A DNA stretch of 64,000 nt from Paracoccus sp. R12_2. Its GTDB lineage: Bacteria > Pseudomonadota > Alphaproteobacteria > Rhodobacterales > Rhodobacteraceae. Positions 53,348 through 64,000 of this stretch are shown here, piece by piece (positions within the stretch are counted from its first letter, which is position 1; each line of letters opens with the position of its first letter). The stretch lies in contig NZ_JAGHRA010000003.1 in NCBI RefSeq assembly GCF_017744015.1, forward strand, positions 1 to 64,000, read 5' to 3'. The notes beneath the pieces were generated by a model. It was not told the origin of the DNA. It made no database searches and saw only the letters and a program-made list of their open reading frames with translations. The position numbers were made by a program, and so were the translations under genes.

Positions 53348-54388
53348 ATGCGCTTGCTGACAACCACAATTCTGGCGTCCACCCTTGGGATGCCAGCGTT
53401 CGCCGCCGATTCCGAACTGACGGTGTTCGACTGGGCGGGCTTCGAGGAACCCTCGATCTTTCAGGGCTATGTCGACAAGCACGGCGACAGCCCGACCTTC
53501 GCCTTCTATGGCGACGATGACGAAGCCTTTCAGAAGGTCGCGTCCGGCTTCAAGGCCGATGTCGCCCACCCGTGCAGCCAGATGATCAGCAAGTATCGCG
53601 ACGCCGGACTGATCGAGCCGTGGGACACCTCGAAGATCCCGAATTTTGACAAGATCGACCCGGAATTTCTGGATTCGCCGATCTACAAGGACGATGAGGG
53701 TGTCTGGTACATCCCGACCGACTGGGGCGCGACCGCCGTCGCCTATAACCCCGAGTCCGTCCCCGCCGAGGATGTCTCGACCCTGCAGGTCTTTGTCGAT
53801 CCGAAATATCAGGGCCGGACCTCGTTGCCCGACAGCCCCGACGATGTCTGGGCGCTGGCCTATCTGGCCACCGGCACCACGGACTGGACCGATGTGAGCG
53901 AAGAACAGTTCCAGGCAGCCGCCGACTGGCTTCGCCAGGCGCATCAGAACGTGGCGGCGTACTGGTCCGACCCGTCGGAACAGGCGCAGCTGATGGCCTC
54001 GGGTGCGGTGGATGTGGCATGGTCGTGGAACGACGGCGTGGTGTATCTGCAGGCCGACAATTATCCCGTCGCATTCCAGCGCGAGGCCGAGGAAGGATCC
54101 TCGACCTTCTTCTGCGGGTTCGTCAACCTGAAGGACGGGCCGGGCAGCGAAGAGAAGGCGTATGATTTCATCAACGCCTGGCTGGAGCCGTCTGCCGGAC
54201 GCGCGCTGCTGGACACGATCGGTTATGGCCACACCTCGACCGAGGCGATGGCGACGATCGAGGACGATCCGGCGGTCAAGGAAGGGCTTGGGCCGGTCGA
54301 CGCCCCGATCCTGGCGCAGACCCCGAATTCACCCGCGCAGCGCGAGCGACAGCAGGCCGAGTTCGAGAAGATCAAGGCCGGGTTCTGA
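53348..54388 (+). CDS. PotD-like ABC transporter substrate-binding protein
   Basis: A 346-residue periplasmic binding protein of the spermidine/putrescine type. A signal peptide of 19-20 residues (MRLLTTTILASTLGMPAFAA) precedes LTVFDWAGFEEPSIFQGYVDKHGDSPTF. Further marks are DVAHPCSQMISKYRDAGLIEPWD, WYIPTDWGATAVAYNPE and WLEPSAGRALLDTIGYGHT. ATG at 53348 is behind AGGAAGG. No permease or ATPase gene adjoins it, so it is an orphan whose transporter must be encoded elsewhere. Polyamine specificity is inferred from the family. Confidence 0.87.
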   Translation: MRLLTTTILASTLGMPAFAADSELTVFDWAGFEEPSIFQGYVDKHGDSPTFAFYGDDDEAFQKVASGFKADVAHPCSQMISKYRDAGLIEPWDTSKIPNFDKIDPEFLDSPIYKDDEGVWYIPTDWGATAVAYNPESVPAEDVSTLQVFVDPKYQGRTSLPDSPDDVWALAYLATGTTDWTDVSEEQFQAAADWLRQAHQNVAAYWSDPSEQAQLMASGAVDVAWSWNDGVVYLQADNYPVAFQREAEEGSSTFFCGFVNLKDGPGSEEKAYDFINAWLEPSAGRALLDTIGYGHTSTEAMATIEDDPAVKEGLGPVDAPILAQTPNSPAQRERQQAEFEKIKAGF

Positions 54389-54487
54389 TTTCAGCAACCT
54401 GCCAGCCTGACGGCTGGCGCAAACCGGGGGCTGGCTGCCCCCGGACCCCCGCGGGTGTATTCGCAAAGAAAAAACCGAATGGCGGCG

Positions 54488-54841
54488 TTATCCGCCGATA
54501 ACCAGCATGCCGTTTTCCAGCGACACCGGAACGGGATCGAGGCCGCAATCCGCCCCCTTGATCGCCCTGCCCGTGCGCAGATCGAAACGTGCGCCGTGCC
54601 CCGTGCACAGCAGCATCGTGCCATCCGCGGACAGCATCTGGTCGCCCCGATAGTTCAGCGGCAGATACTGGTGCGGACAGGCATTCACATAGGCAAGATA
54701 GCCCCCCTCATCCTTCACCATCAGCAGGGGGAATTCGCCCTTCTCGGTGCTGACTGTCACGGGGTGGACGCCGGTCACCTCGATCGCCGCGCAGATCGGT
54801 GTTCCCGGCGCGGGGGCGGTGCTGTAATCACGCCAGCTCAT
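54488..54841 (-). CDS. Rieske [2Fe-2S] ferredoxin-like protein
   Basis: A 117-residue small Rieske protein. The two cluster-binding motifs are NACPHQYLPL (C-x-H) and LCTGHGARFD (C-xx-H). There is no membrane anchor. Such stand-alone Rieske domains serve as electron carriers or as subunits of oxygenases. It lies 40 bases downstream of hppD on the same strand, with a strong hairpin in between and no clear SD before its ATG, so its expression may be tuned relative to hppD. A role in tyrosine degradation is only suggested by position. Confidence 0.82.
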   Translation of the reverse strand: MSWRDYSTAPAPGTPICAAIEVTGVHPVTVSTEKGEFPLLMVKDEGGYLAYVNACPHQYLPLNYRGDQMLSADGTMLLCTGHGARFDLRTGRAIKGADCGLDPVPVSLENGMLVIGG

Positions 54842-54846
54842 GCAAA

Positions 54847-54872
54847 CCGGCCCCGCCGCTCCTCCGGCGGGG
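54847..54872 (-). terminator. Hairpin between hppD and Rieske gene
   Basis: A perfect 10-bp stem GGCCCCGCCG / CGGCGGGGCC closes on a six-base loop, directly before the Rieske start codon. On the minus strand it is followed only by GGTTTGC, so it may attenuate rather than fully terminate. Confidence 0.6.
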
Positions 54873-54881
54873 CCGTCCTCC

Positions 54882-55994
54882 CTACTTGGCCGGTGCGGCG
54901 TCAAGGACACCGCGCCGGATCTGGTCTTCCTCGATCGATTCGAACAGCGCGCGGAAATTGCCCTCGCCAAATCCGTCATCACCCTTGCGCTGAATGAACT
55001 CGAAGAAGATCGGCCCGATCACGGTCTTCGAGAAGATCTGCAGCAGGATGCGGGTCTCTCCGCCGCCGACCACACCTTCGCCGTCGATCAGGATGCCGTG
55101 TTTCTTCATCCGTTCGATCGGTTCCTCGTGCCCGGTGACGCGTTTCTTCGACATCTCGTAGTAGATGTCAGGCGGGCCGGGCATGAAGTCCATCCCGGCC
55201 TGGCTGATCTGGTCCGTGCCGGCATAGATGTCGTCCGAGGCAATCGCGATGTGCTGAATGCCCTCGCCCTTGTATTCCTTGATATACTCCTCGATCTGGC
55301 TGTGATCGTCGGTGGATTCGTTGATCGGAATCCGGATCTTGCCATCGGGCGAGGTCAGTGCGCGGCTGACAAGACCGGTCTGCTTGCCCTTGATGTCGAA
55401 ATACTTGATCTCGCGGAAATTGAAGGTGTCGTGGTAGAATTTGTACCAGGTGTCCATGTTTCCGCGGATCACGTTGTGGGTCAGGTGATCCAGATAGTAG
55501 AAGCCGAAGCCCTTGGGCCGTGGATCGACCTCGTCCAGCCAGTCGAAGTCGGTCTCGTAGGCGCTGCCCTCATCACCGTAGCGGTCGACGAAATACAGCA
55601 ACGAGCCGCCGATGCCATAGACCGCCGGTGCCTCGATCGACTTGCCGTCGCCGGTATATTCCCTGGCGCCAAGGTCCAATGCGCGCTGCAACGCGGCTTG
55701 GGCATCCACGACCCGCCATGCCATCGCCGGTGCACAGGGACCGTGTTCCTTGACGAAGCCTGCAGCGTGGCTGCTCGGATCGGCGTTCAGCAGATAATTG
55801 ATGTCACCCTGACGATACAGCGTGATGTCCTTGGACTTGTGCTTCGCGACGGGCACGAAGCCCATCTGACGAAAGATCCTGTCCAGCTTTTCGGGTTGCG
55901 GATGGGCATACTCGACGAATTCGAAGCCGTCGGTGCCGGCCGGGTTCACCTTGGAAATCGTGGCTTTCGGGGCATTATGCGGGAATGGGCCCAT
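54882..55994 (-). CDS. hppD: 4-hydroxyphenylpyruvate dioxygenase
   Basis: A 370-residue non-heme iron dioxygenase that converts 4-hydroxyphenylpyruvate to homogentisate in tyrosine degradation. It has two vicinal-oxygen-chelate halves: NPAGTDGFEFVEYAHPQPEKLDRIFRQMGF at the start, with DHLTHNVIRGNMDTWYKFYHDTFNFREI and GIQHIAIASDDIY in the catalytic half (Fe ligands in HLTH and HIAI), and the C-terminal LLQIFSKTVIGPIFFEFIQRKGDDGFGEGNFRALFESIE with the Glu ligand. ATG behind GGAGGA. Divergent from an Lrp-type regulator. Confidence 0.96.
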   Translation of the reverse strand: MGPFPHNAPKATISKVNPAGTDGFEFVEYAHPQPEKLDRIFRQMGFVPVAKHKSKDITLYRQGDINYLLNADPSSHAAGFVKEHGPCAPAMAWRVVDAQAALQRALDLGAREYTGDGKSIEAPAVYGIGGSLLYFVDRYGDEGSAYETDFDWLDEVDPRPKGFGFYYLDHLTHNVIRGNMDTWYKFYHDTFNFREIKYFDIKGKQTGLVSRALTSPDGKIRIPINESTDDHSQIEEYIKEYKGEGIQHIAIASDDIYAGTDQISQAGMDFMPGPPDIYYEMSKKRVTGHEEPIERMKKHGILIDGEGVVGGGETRILLQIFSKTVIGPIFFEFIQRKGDDGFGEGNFRALFESIEEDQIRRGVLDAAPAK

Positions 55995-56092
55995 GTGCTC
56001 CTCCTGTTCGGTGCGTTCCTGTCGCTATGGTTTCAATATCGTGAGGGATCGATGCACGAAGCTTGCGAAGCGCAGTATTTCCGCCGCATGAT

Positions 56093-56107
56093 TGCATGAA
56101 ACATGCA
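56093..56107. promoter_or_regulatory. Palindrome between hppD and Lrp-type gene
   Basis: TGCATG-AAA-CATGCA is a perfect 15-base palindrome just upstream of the regulator's likely start. It is a good candidate binding site for the divergent Lrp-type regulator. Confidence 0.45.
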
Positions 56108-56113
56108 TCTAAC

Positions 56114-56593
56114 ATGGCACGGGCGCGCGAAATGGATCTGGATGGCTTTGACATTGCGTTGTTGGCCGCATTGCAGCGTGACGGATCGCTGACCAACGCG
56201 GCGCTGGCCGAGGTGGTCAACCTGTCGGCGTCGCAATGTTCGCGCAGGCGCGCGGCGCTGGAAAAGGCCGGGATCATCGACGGCTATTCCGCGCGCCTGA
56301 ACGCGACCAGCCTTGGGTTCGGTCTGCGGGCGATCATTCGTGTGAACCTGTCCAGCCACGGACAAAGCAAGGAAGACGACTTTGCCCGCTTCGTGGCCAG
56401 CCATCCACAGATCCGGTCCGCATTCTCGGTGTCGGGCGATGCCGATTACGTTCTTGATATCCGGGCGCGCGATCTGGATGCCTTCGCCGACTTCATCCAC
56501 CGCCATCTGCTGCCACATCCGCAGGTCGCACAGGTCCGGTCCGAAATCGTACTGAAGACGCTGAAGGACGATCGCGGCATCCCGTTGCGCTGA
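56114..56593 (+). CDS. Lrp/AsnC-family transcriptional regulator
   Basis: About 159 residues: an N-terminal winged helix (DLDGFDIALLAALQRDGSLTNAALAEVVNLSASQCSRRRAALEKAGII) and a C-terminal RAM/AsnC ligand-binding domain (RAIIRVNLSSHG, FSVSGDADYVLDIRARDLDAFADFIHRHL). Three in-frame ATGs compete (56096, 56114, 56132). The first lies inside the palindrome, so I prefer 56114. Divergent from hppD, it is likely to control tyrosine breakdown, sensing an aromatic amino acid; this is inference. Confidence 0.88.
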   Translation: MARAREMDLDGFDIALLAALQRDGSLTNAALAEVVNLSASQCSRRRAALEKAGIIDGYSARLNATSLGFGLRAIIRVNLSSHGQSKEDDFARFVASHPQIRSAFSVSGDADYVLDIRARDLDAFADFIHRHLLPHPQVAQVRSEIVLKTLKDDRGIPLR

Positions 56594-56705
56594 CCTGGCG
56601 CAGAGCGGCGATTATCGAAATGGCTCATCATCTTCTGGAAAATTATGAATTTGCGCACAGCGCCGCCGATCTCTATGTTCCGGCTTTCCCAGCAAGAGTG
56701 TGACC

Positions 56706-57741
56706 ATGACCGGCAAACTGAAACAATCCGCTGCCTTTCGGGACCTGAATAGGCTTGCCGCCGAACGCATCCTGATCCTAGACGGCGCGATGGGCACGCA
56801 GATCCAGAATCTTGGGCTGGACGAGGACGACTATACCGGGCGCGGATCCGGCCATGCCTGTCGGCATCATTCCGAGCACCCGCAAAAGGGCAACAACGAT
56901 CTTCTGATCCTGACCCAGCCCGAGGCCGTCGAGCAGATCCACTACAACTATGCCATCGCCGGGGCGGATATCGTCGAGACCAACACGTTCTCCTCGACGA
57001 CGATCGCGCAGGCCGACTACGGGCTTGAACAGGCAGTCCACGACCTGAACGCCGAAGGCGCGCGGGTGGTCCGGCGCGCCCTGGACCGTGCCACGGCAGA
57101 GGATGGCCGGCCGCGTTTCGTCGCGGGCGCGCTTGGCCCAACGAACCGGACCGCGTCGATCAGTCCGGATGTGAACAATCCCGGCTACCGTGCCGTCACG
57201 TTCGAGGAATTGCGCGTCGCCTATCTGCAGCAGGCGACCGGGCTGATCGAAGGCGGCGCGGATATCCTGCTGATCGAGACAATCTTCGACACGCTGAATG
57301 CAAAGGCTGCGATCTTTGCCTGCCTGCAGGCGATGCAGGCGCATGGTCAGGCGCTGCCCCTGATGATCTCGGGCACGATCACTGATGCATCGGGCCGTAC
57401 CCTGTCCGGTCAGACGCCGACCGCATTCTGGCATTCTGTCCGCCACGCGCGGCCCTGGACGGTCGGTCTGAACTGCGCACTTGGCGCCGCGGCGATGCGC
57501 CCACATTTGGCGGAACTCTCGGGTGTGGCTGACACGCTGATCTGCGCCTATCCGAATGCCGGCCTGCCCAATGCGTTTGGCGAATATGACGAGGGTCCGC
57601 AGGACACCGCCGTTCAGGTCGCCGAATTCGCCCGCGAGGGTCTGGTGAACGTGGTCGGCGGCTGTTGCGGCACGACGCCCGACCATATCCGCGCCATCGC
57701 CGAGGCGGTGGCCGAATTCAGCCCGCGAAAGGTGCCCGAAT

Positions 57742-57749
<8 letters not shown>
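56706..57749 (+). CDS. metH1: Methionine synthase, homocysteine-methyltransferase subunit
   Basis: A 347-residue protein equal to the first module of cobalamin-dependent MetH. It binds zinc and homocysteine: [47 protein letters not shown], and the zinc-ligand Cys in VGLNCALGA (about residue 257) and [11 protein letters not shown] (about 320-321). The gene ends in an eight-base overlap (ATGCCTGA) with the next frame, which holds the remaining modules. This clean overlap argues for a true gene split and not a sequencing frameshift. A GTG at 56700 is an alternative start. Confidence 0.92.
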
Positions 57750-60450
<2,701 letters not shown>

Positions 60451-60487
60451 TCGCCGCGCACCGCCTGGCCCGTCATCCTTTCAGGGA

Positions 60488-61921
60488 CTAGTCCTTGCTG
60501 TCGCGGGCATAGACATCCTCATAGCGGATGATGTCGTCCTCGCCCAGATAGCTGCCGGTCTGCACCTCGATCAGGACCATCGGAACCTTGCCGGGGTTTT
60601 CCATCCGATGAACGGCCCCAAGGGGCACGTAGATCGACTGGTTTTCCGTCACCAGTGTCACGGTTTCGTCCACCGTGACCCGTGCGGTGCCGCTGACCAC
60701 GATCCAGTGTTCCGACCTGTGCACATGGCTTTGCAGCGACAGCGCCGCGCCGGGTTTTACAACGATCCGCTTGACCTGGAATCGGTCGGCCAGGGCCAGC
60801 GTCTCGAACCAGCCCCAGGGGCGGTGATCGCGCGGAAACGCCACGGCCTGTTTGCGGTTCTTCTTCTTTAGTGCGGTCACCGCCTGACGCACATCCTGCG
60901 CACGCGACCTGTCCGCAACCAGCACCGCATCGCCGGTCGCCACCACCATCACATCCCGCAACCCGATGCCGACGACCTGCAGATCATCGCTGTCCGAACG
61001 AAGCAAGACATCGTTGCAATCGATGGCGGTCGAGTTCTGATCCGCAACCACGCCCTCGTCGGACGGATGGCGACCCAACTCCTCGCGCCAGACCGCATCC
61101 CAGCCGCCCAAGTCCGACCAGCGCCCGGAAAACCGCACGACGGTCAGGTTGTCGGCCTTTTCCATCACCGCGTAGTCGATAGAATTGTCCGGCAGCTTGT
61201 CCCAGGGATCGCGCGCCAACCGCAGGAACCCGATATCGGTTCTTGCCTGGTCAAGCGCCGCTTGCACCAGATCCAGGTATTCCGGCGCATGAGCCCGAAA
61301 CGCGTCGATCATCGCCTTGGCGCTGAACAGGAAGATCCCCGCGTTCCACAGGAAATTACCCTGATCCAGCATTTCGGCCGCGCGTGCGGCATCGGGTTTT
61401 TCGACGAAACGGGCAAGAGGTTGCGGCCCTTCGCCCTGACCGGCCAGTTCCAGATAGCCGTAACCCGTCTCGGGCCTGTCGGGCGCGATTCCAAAGGTCA
61501 CGATCCGCCCTTCAAGGGCCGGCGTCGCCCCGGCCTCGACCGCGGCGGCAAACGCCTCGGCATCGGGAATGACGTGATCGGAAGGCGCGACCAGAAGCAG
61601 CCTGTCCGGATCCTCGGCGGCGACCATCAACGCGGCGGCCAGAACCGCGGGCGCGGTGTTGCGACCGGAAGGCTCGATCGCGATCGCGCCCGGCGCAATG
61701 CCGATCTGGTCCAACTGCTCGGCGACGATGAAGCGGAAATCGGCATTGGTCATGACGATCGGATCGGTATAGCCCGCACCCGACAACCGCTTGGCCGAGG
61801 CCTGGAACAATGTTTCCTCGCCGATCAGCGGGGCGAACTGCTTGGGAAAGCTTTTGCGCGAAACGGGCCACAGACGGGTGCCAGACCCGCCCGCCATCAG
61901 AACCGGTGTAATCTTACTCAT
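60488..61921 (-). CDS. manC: Mannose-1-phosphate guanylyltransferase / mannose-6-phosphate isomerase
   Basis: A 477-residue bifunctional enzyme that makes GDP-mannose for exopolysaccharide or LPS. The N-terminal nucleotidyltransferase has MAGGSGTRLWPVSRKSFPKQF and FVEKPDAARAAEML. The C-terminal type II isomerase cupin has RPWGWFETLALADRFQVKRIVVKPGAALSLQSHVHRSEHWIVVSGTA with metal-binding His. Length and order match AlgA/ManC. It stands alone, without neighbouring polysaccharide genes. Confidence 0.94.
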   Translation of the reverse strand: MSKITPVLMAGGSGTRLWPVSRKSFPKQFAPLIGEETLFQASAKRLSGAGYTDPIVMTNADFRFIVAEQLDQIGIAPGAIAIEPSGRNTAPAVLAAALMVAAEDPDRLLLVAPSDHVIPDAEAFAAAVEAGATPALEGRIVTFGIAPDRPETGYGYLELAGQGEGPQPLARFVEKPDAARAAEMLDQGNFLWNAGIFLFSAKAMIDAFRAHAPEYLDLVQAALDQARTDIGFLRLARDPWDKLPDNSIDYAVMEKADNLTVVRFSGRWSDLGGWDAVWREELGRHPSDEGVVADQNSTAIDCNDVLLRSDSDDLQVVGIGLRDVMVVATGDAVLVADRSRAQDVRQAVTALKKKNRKQAVAFPRDHRPWGWFETLALADRFQVKRIVVKPGAALSLQSHVHRSEHWIVVSGTARVTVDETVTLVTENQSIYVPLGAVHRMENPGKVPMVLIEVQTGSYLGEDDIIRYEDVYARDSKD

Positions 61922-62118
61922 TCAAAGACCCCTCGAACACGCCCCGCGCGCCCCCTTTTGCCACACGCCGCCGATTCCGACGACATTCCCAAGGACGATT
62001 CGCCTGCAGGCTGTGCGATCCGTCGTGCCAATGCACGACGCGCCCCGCATGCCTTGTCCCGTTTCAGGGATAGCCGATGCAACGGGACCCGCCAAGAGAG
62101 AGGCGCGCGCGATTTGAT
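61922..62118. other. Intergenic region manC-guaD
   Basis: About 200 bases, C-rich, without a supportable gene or clear terminator. It should contain the manC promoter on the minus strand; no convincing boxes were identified. Confidence 0.4.
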
Positions 62119-63402
62119 CTAGTCGGGTTTTTTCATGGGCTTGCCGGCCACATAGGTCTGCGCGACGGCGCGATCGTCGCCCATGATCTGAAGAATGAAC
62201 AATTCCTCGGCAAGGGTTTCAGCACGTTCGGAACGCAGGGCCATCGCCGGTGTGGCGCGCGCGTCCAGAACCACCAGATCGGCGTCGCTGCCTGGCGCAA
62301 GCGTGCCGATCCGATCCGCCATGCCCAGTGTCAGCGCATTTCCTCGCGTGGCCCAGTGCAACGCCGTCAGGGGATGCAGTTTCTGGTTGCGCAGCTGCAG
62401 GATCTTGTAGCCTTCGTTCAGGGTCTGCAGCATCGAATAGCTGGACCCGCCACCGACATCGGTGGCGATGCCGCTGATGATGCCCGCCGCACGCAACCCG
62501 GCCTCGTCGAACAGGCCCGATCCCAGAAACAGGTTCGAGGTCGGGCAGAACACGGCCCGGCTGCCGGATTCCGACATGCGGGCGATTTCGCGTTCGCGCA
62601 GATGGATGCAGTGCCCCAACAGCAACCTGTCCGAAAGCAGACCGTATGATTCGTAGATATCCAGGTAGTCCCGTGCCTTGGGATAAAGGCTCAGGGTGAA
62701 ATCGATCTCGTCCAGATTTTCCGACATATGGGTCTGGACATGGCAATCGGGATGCTCGCGAACCAGCGCGCCGGTCGCCTCCATCTGTTCGGGGGTCGAG
62801 GTGATCGCGAAGCGCGGGGTGATTGCATAACGCTGGCGGCCGCGCCCATGCCATGTCTGCAAAAGGCGCTTGCTGTCGTCATAGCCCTGCTGCGGTGTAT
62901 CCTGAACCTCGGGAATGGCGTTGCGATCCATCATCACCTTGCCCGCCACCATCGCCATGTCGCGTGCCTCGGCAGCCGCAAACAGGGCCTCGACCGAAGT
63001 CGCGTGGACCGAGCAGAAGGCGACGGCCGTGGTCGTGCCATGCGCCGTCAACTGGTCAAGAAACAGGCCCGCCATCCGGCTCGCATGTGCGGGATCGGCA
63101 AATCGTGCCTCTTCGGGAAAGGTATAGGTGTTCAGCCAGTCCAAAAGCTGCGCACCCCAGCTGGCGATGACCTGCACCTGCGGAAAATGGATATGCGGGT
63201 CGATGAACCCCGGCAGGATAAGGTTCGGCCGGTGGTCGATCTCGGCCAGATCAGGCCGCGCCAGCGTGGTGTAGTCATCCACCGCAAGGATCTTGCCATC
63301 CTCGATCAGGATTGCCCCGTCCTCAAGGAAGCGATGATTGTCCTGCGTTTCGGCAGGATCGGCGTGAAAGTCGAGGACGCGGCCCCGGATCAGTTGTTGC
63401 AT
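62119..63402 (-). CDS. guaD: Guanine deaminase
   Basis: A 427-residue zinc hydrolase of the amidohydrolase superfamily converting guanine to xanthine. The metal-binding PGFIDPHIHFPQ motif, TTAVAFCSVHATSVEALF, QTHMSENLDEI, LGHCIHLREREI and TDVGGGSSYSMLQTLNEGYK are typical of GuaD. It overlaps the upstream xdhC by 13 bases, so the product, xanthine, feeds the xanthine dehydrogenase that XdhC matures. The xdhAB genes probably lie beyond the right edge. Confidence 0.95.
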   Translation of the reverse strand: MQQLIRGRVLDFHADPAETQDNHRFLEDGAILIEDGKILAVDDYTTLARPDLAEIDHRPNLILPGFIDPHIHFPQVQVIASWGAQLLDWLNTYTFPEEARFADPAHASRMAGLFLDQLTAHGTTTAVAFCSVHATSVEALFAAAEARDMAMVAGKVMMDRNAIPEVQDTPQQGYDDSKRLLQTWHGRGRQRYAITPRFAITSTPEQMEATGALVREHPDCHVQTHMSENLDEIDFTLSLYPKARDYLDIYESYGLLSDRLLLGHCIHLREREIARMSESGSRAVFCPTSNLFLGSGLFDEAGLRAAGIISGIATDVGGGSSYSMLQTLNEGYKILQLRNQKLHPLTALHWATRGNALTLGMADRIGTLAPGSDADLVVLDARATPAMALRSERAETLAEELFILQIMGDDRAVAQTYVAGKPMKKPD

Positions 63403-64000
63403 GTCTGCTTCTTTGACGAAATCGTTGCGGTCAGCCGGGCCATCAGCTCGGCGGCGGTATAGGCGGCGATCACCGCCGGGCGTTTGTCGGGTGAAAACCC
63501 CGCGCCGATCGGGGAGGTCAATGGCGCGGGGTCAAGGCCACGTTCACGCGCGAAACGGGCAAATTGCGCGCGCTTGGTGGCACTGCCGATCATGCCCACA
63601 TAGGCCAGATCGTTTCGGGCAAGGGCTTCGGCGGTCAGCAAGAAATCCAGCGCGTGATCATGGGTCACGATCACCACCGCGCTGCCGGGGGCGACCTCGC
63701 GGATCTGGGCCTCGGGCAAGGCGGTAAGCAGCGTGTCCAACCCCGGCGCCGCCTGGGCCAGTTCCTCGGGGCGGGTATCGATCAGCCGGGCATGCACGGG
63801 CAATGGTTGCAACGCCAGCGCCAGCGCGCGTCCGACATGACCTGCGCCGAAGACCAGCACCTTGGGGTGCGCTTCGGGTGTCGGCCCCTGGCGGTCCAGC
63901 AGCAACTGCACCCGGCCGCCGCAGCACTGGCCGATCTCGGGGCCAAGCGGGATGTCCATGCTTGCCTCGGCCTCGCCGCGCGCCAGCATCTGCCGGGCGC
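63390..64000 (-). CDS. xdhC: Xanthine dehydrogenase accessory protein XdhC (partial)
   Basis: The C-terminal about 200 residues of a molybdenum-cofactor chaperone for xanthine dehydrogenase; the N-terminus lies past the window edge. GPEIGQCCGGRVQLLLDR is the XdhC/CoxI signature, followed by the Rossmann-like VLVFGAGHVGRALALALQ, VIVTHDHALDF and YVGMIGSATKRAQF. XdhC binds and sulfurates Moco before insertion. It is coupled to guaD through a 13-base overlap. Confidence 0.92.
   Translation of the reverse strand, partial: ARQMLARGEAEASMDIPLGPEIGQCCGGRVQLLLDRQGPTPEAHPKVLVFGAGHVGRALALALQPLPVHARLIDTRPEELAQAAPGLDTLLTALPEAQIREVAPGSAVVIVTHDHALDFLLTAEALARNDLAYVGMIGSATKRAQFARFARERGLDPAPLTSPIGAGFSPDKRPAVIAAYTAAELMARLTATISSKKQTCNN

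Noticed and set aside
56594..56705. A SAM or SAH riboswitch before metH
   Set aside because: Only about 110 bases are available, and I could not draw the conserved stems or pseudoknot of either class.

Overview
The window looks like a chromosomal segment of a high-GC alphaproteobacterium of the Rhodobacteraceae, closest in character to Paracoccus. This is inferred from gene content, not from a database match. The pointers are a Paracoccus-type PHA locus (phaZ facing phaC-phaP-phaR), an frcBCAK-type sugar transporter facing a ROK regulator, a coaBC/cysteine desulfurase/sufBCD/sufS operon, and a methionine synthase split into two overlapping genes. Most of the segment is core metabolism. The accessory parts are the left end (1-3.2 kb) and a few single genes.

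Left end (1-3304): a 5'-intact IS3-family element, cut inside its transposase near position 119, lies beside a two-gene unit on the minus strand: a three-Cys-motif Gp37/Gp68-like protein and its TcmP partner. This block ends at the 3' side of a tRNA-Ser(GGA) gene, a common place for island integration. PHA region (3.3-8.5 kb): phaR repressor, phaP phasin and a phaC synthase with a long Lys/Ala-rich N-terminal extension on the minus strand, and phaZ depolymerase on the plus strand. Copies of a CTGC-N3-GCAG-like site lie before phaR, phaP and phaZ, so one repressor may control the whole cycle.

8.5-15.9 kb: a PNPOx-like stress protein, an ABHD10-like hydrolase, thrS, a cold-shock protein, an acyl-CoA synthetase overlapping a DsbA-family isomerase, and a Bcr/CflA exporter. 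15.8-22.2 kb: frcK-frcA-frcC-frcB (minus) divergent from a ROK regulator and xylulokinase (plus), a sugar uptake and phosphorylation unit. 22.2-27.8 kb: rpsD, rpmI-rplT, a small membrane protein, pyruvate kinase, an N-formylglutamate amidohydrolase family protein and a DadA-like dehydrogenase. 27.9-36.1 kb: one tightly packed minus-strand operon, coaBC, IscS-like desulfurase, sufB, sufC, sufD, two small membrane proteins, sufS, with start and stop codons overlapping at most junctions. No iscR, sufA or sufE is present in it.

36.2-49.1 kb: comM, gshB, yraN, rsmI, an LpoA-like lipoprotein, glnD, murJ, an unassigned gene behind a strikingly AT-rich upstream region, a rhomboid-fold protein lacking the catalytic residues, and trpS. 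49-54.4 kb: zinT with a Zur-like palindrome, then a 230-base structured leader before a SulP transporter and a tandem universal stress protein, a short-chain dehydrogenase, and a solitary PotD-like binding protein. 54.5-64 kb: a Rieske protein downstream of hppD, an Lrp-type regulator facing them, split metH, manC/algA-type GDP-mannose pyrophosphorylase, guanine deaminase, and xdhC running off the right edge.

The least explained parts are the TcmP/Gp37-68 pair next to tRNA-Ser, the structured leader before sulP (with a cobalamin-riboswitch-like core), the orphan gene at 46.1 kb, and the two membrane proteins embedded in the suf operon.
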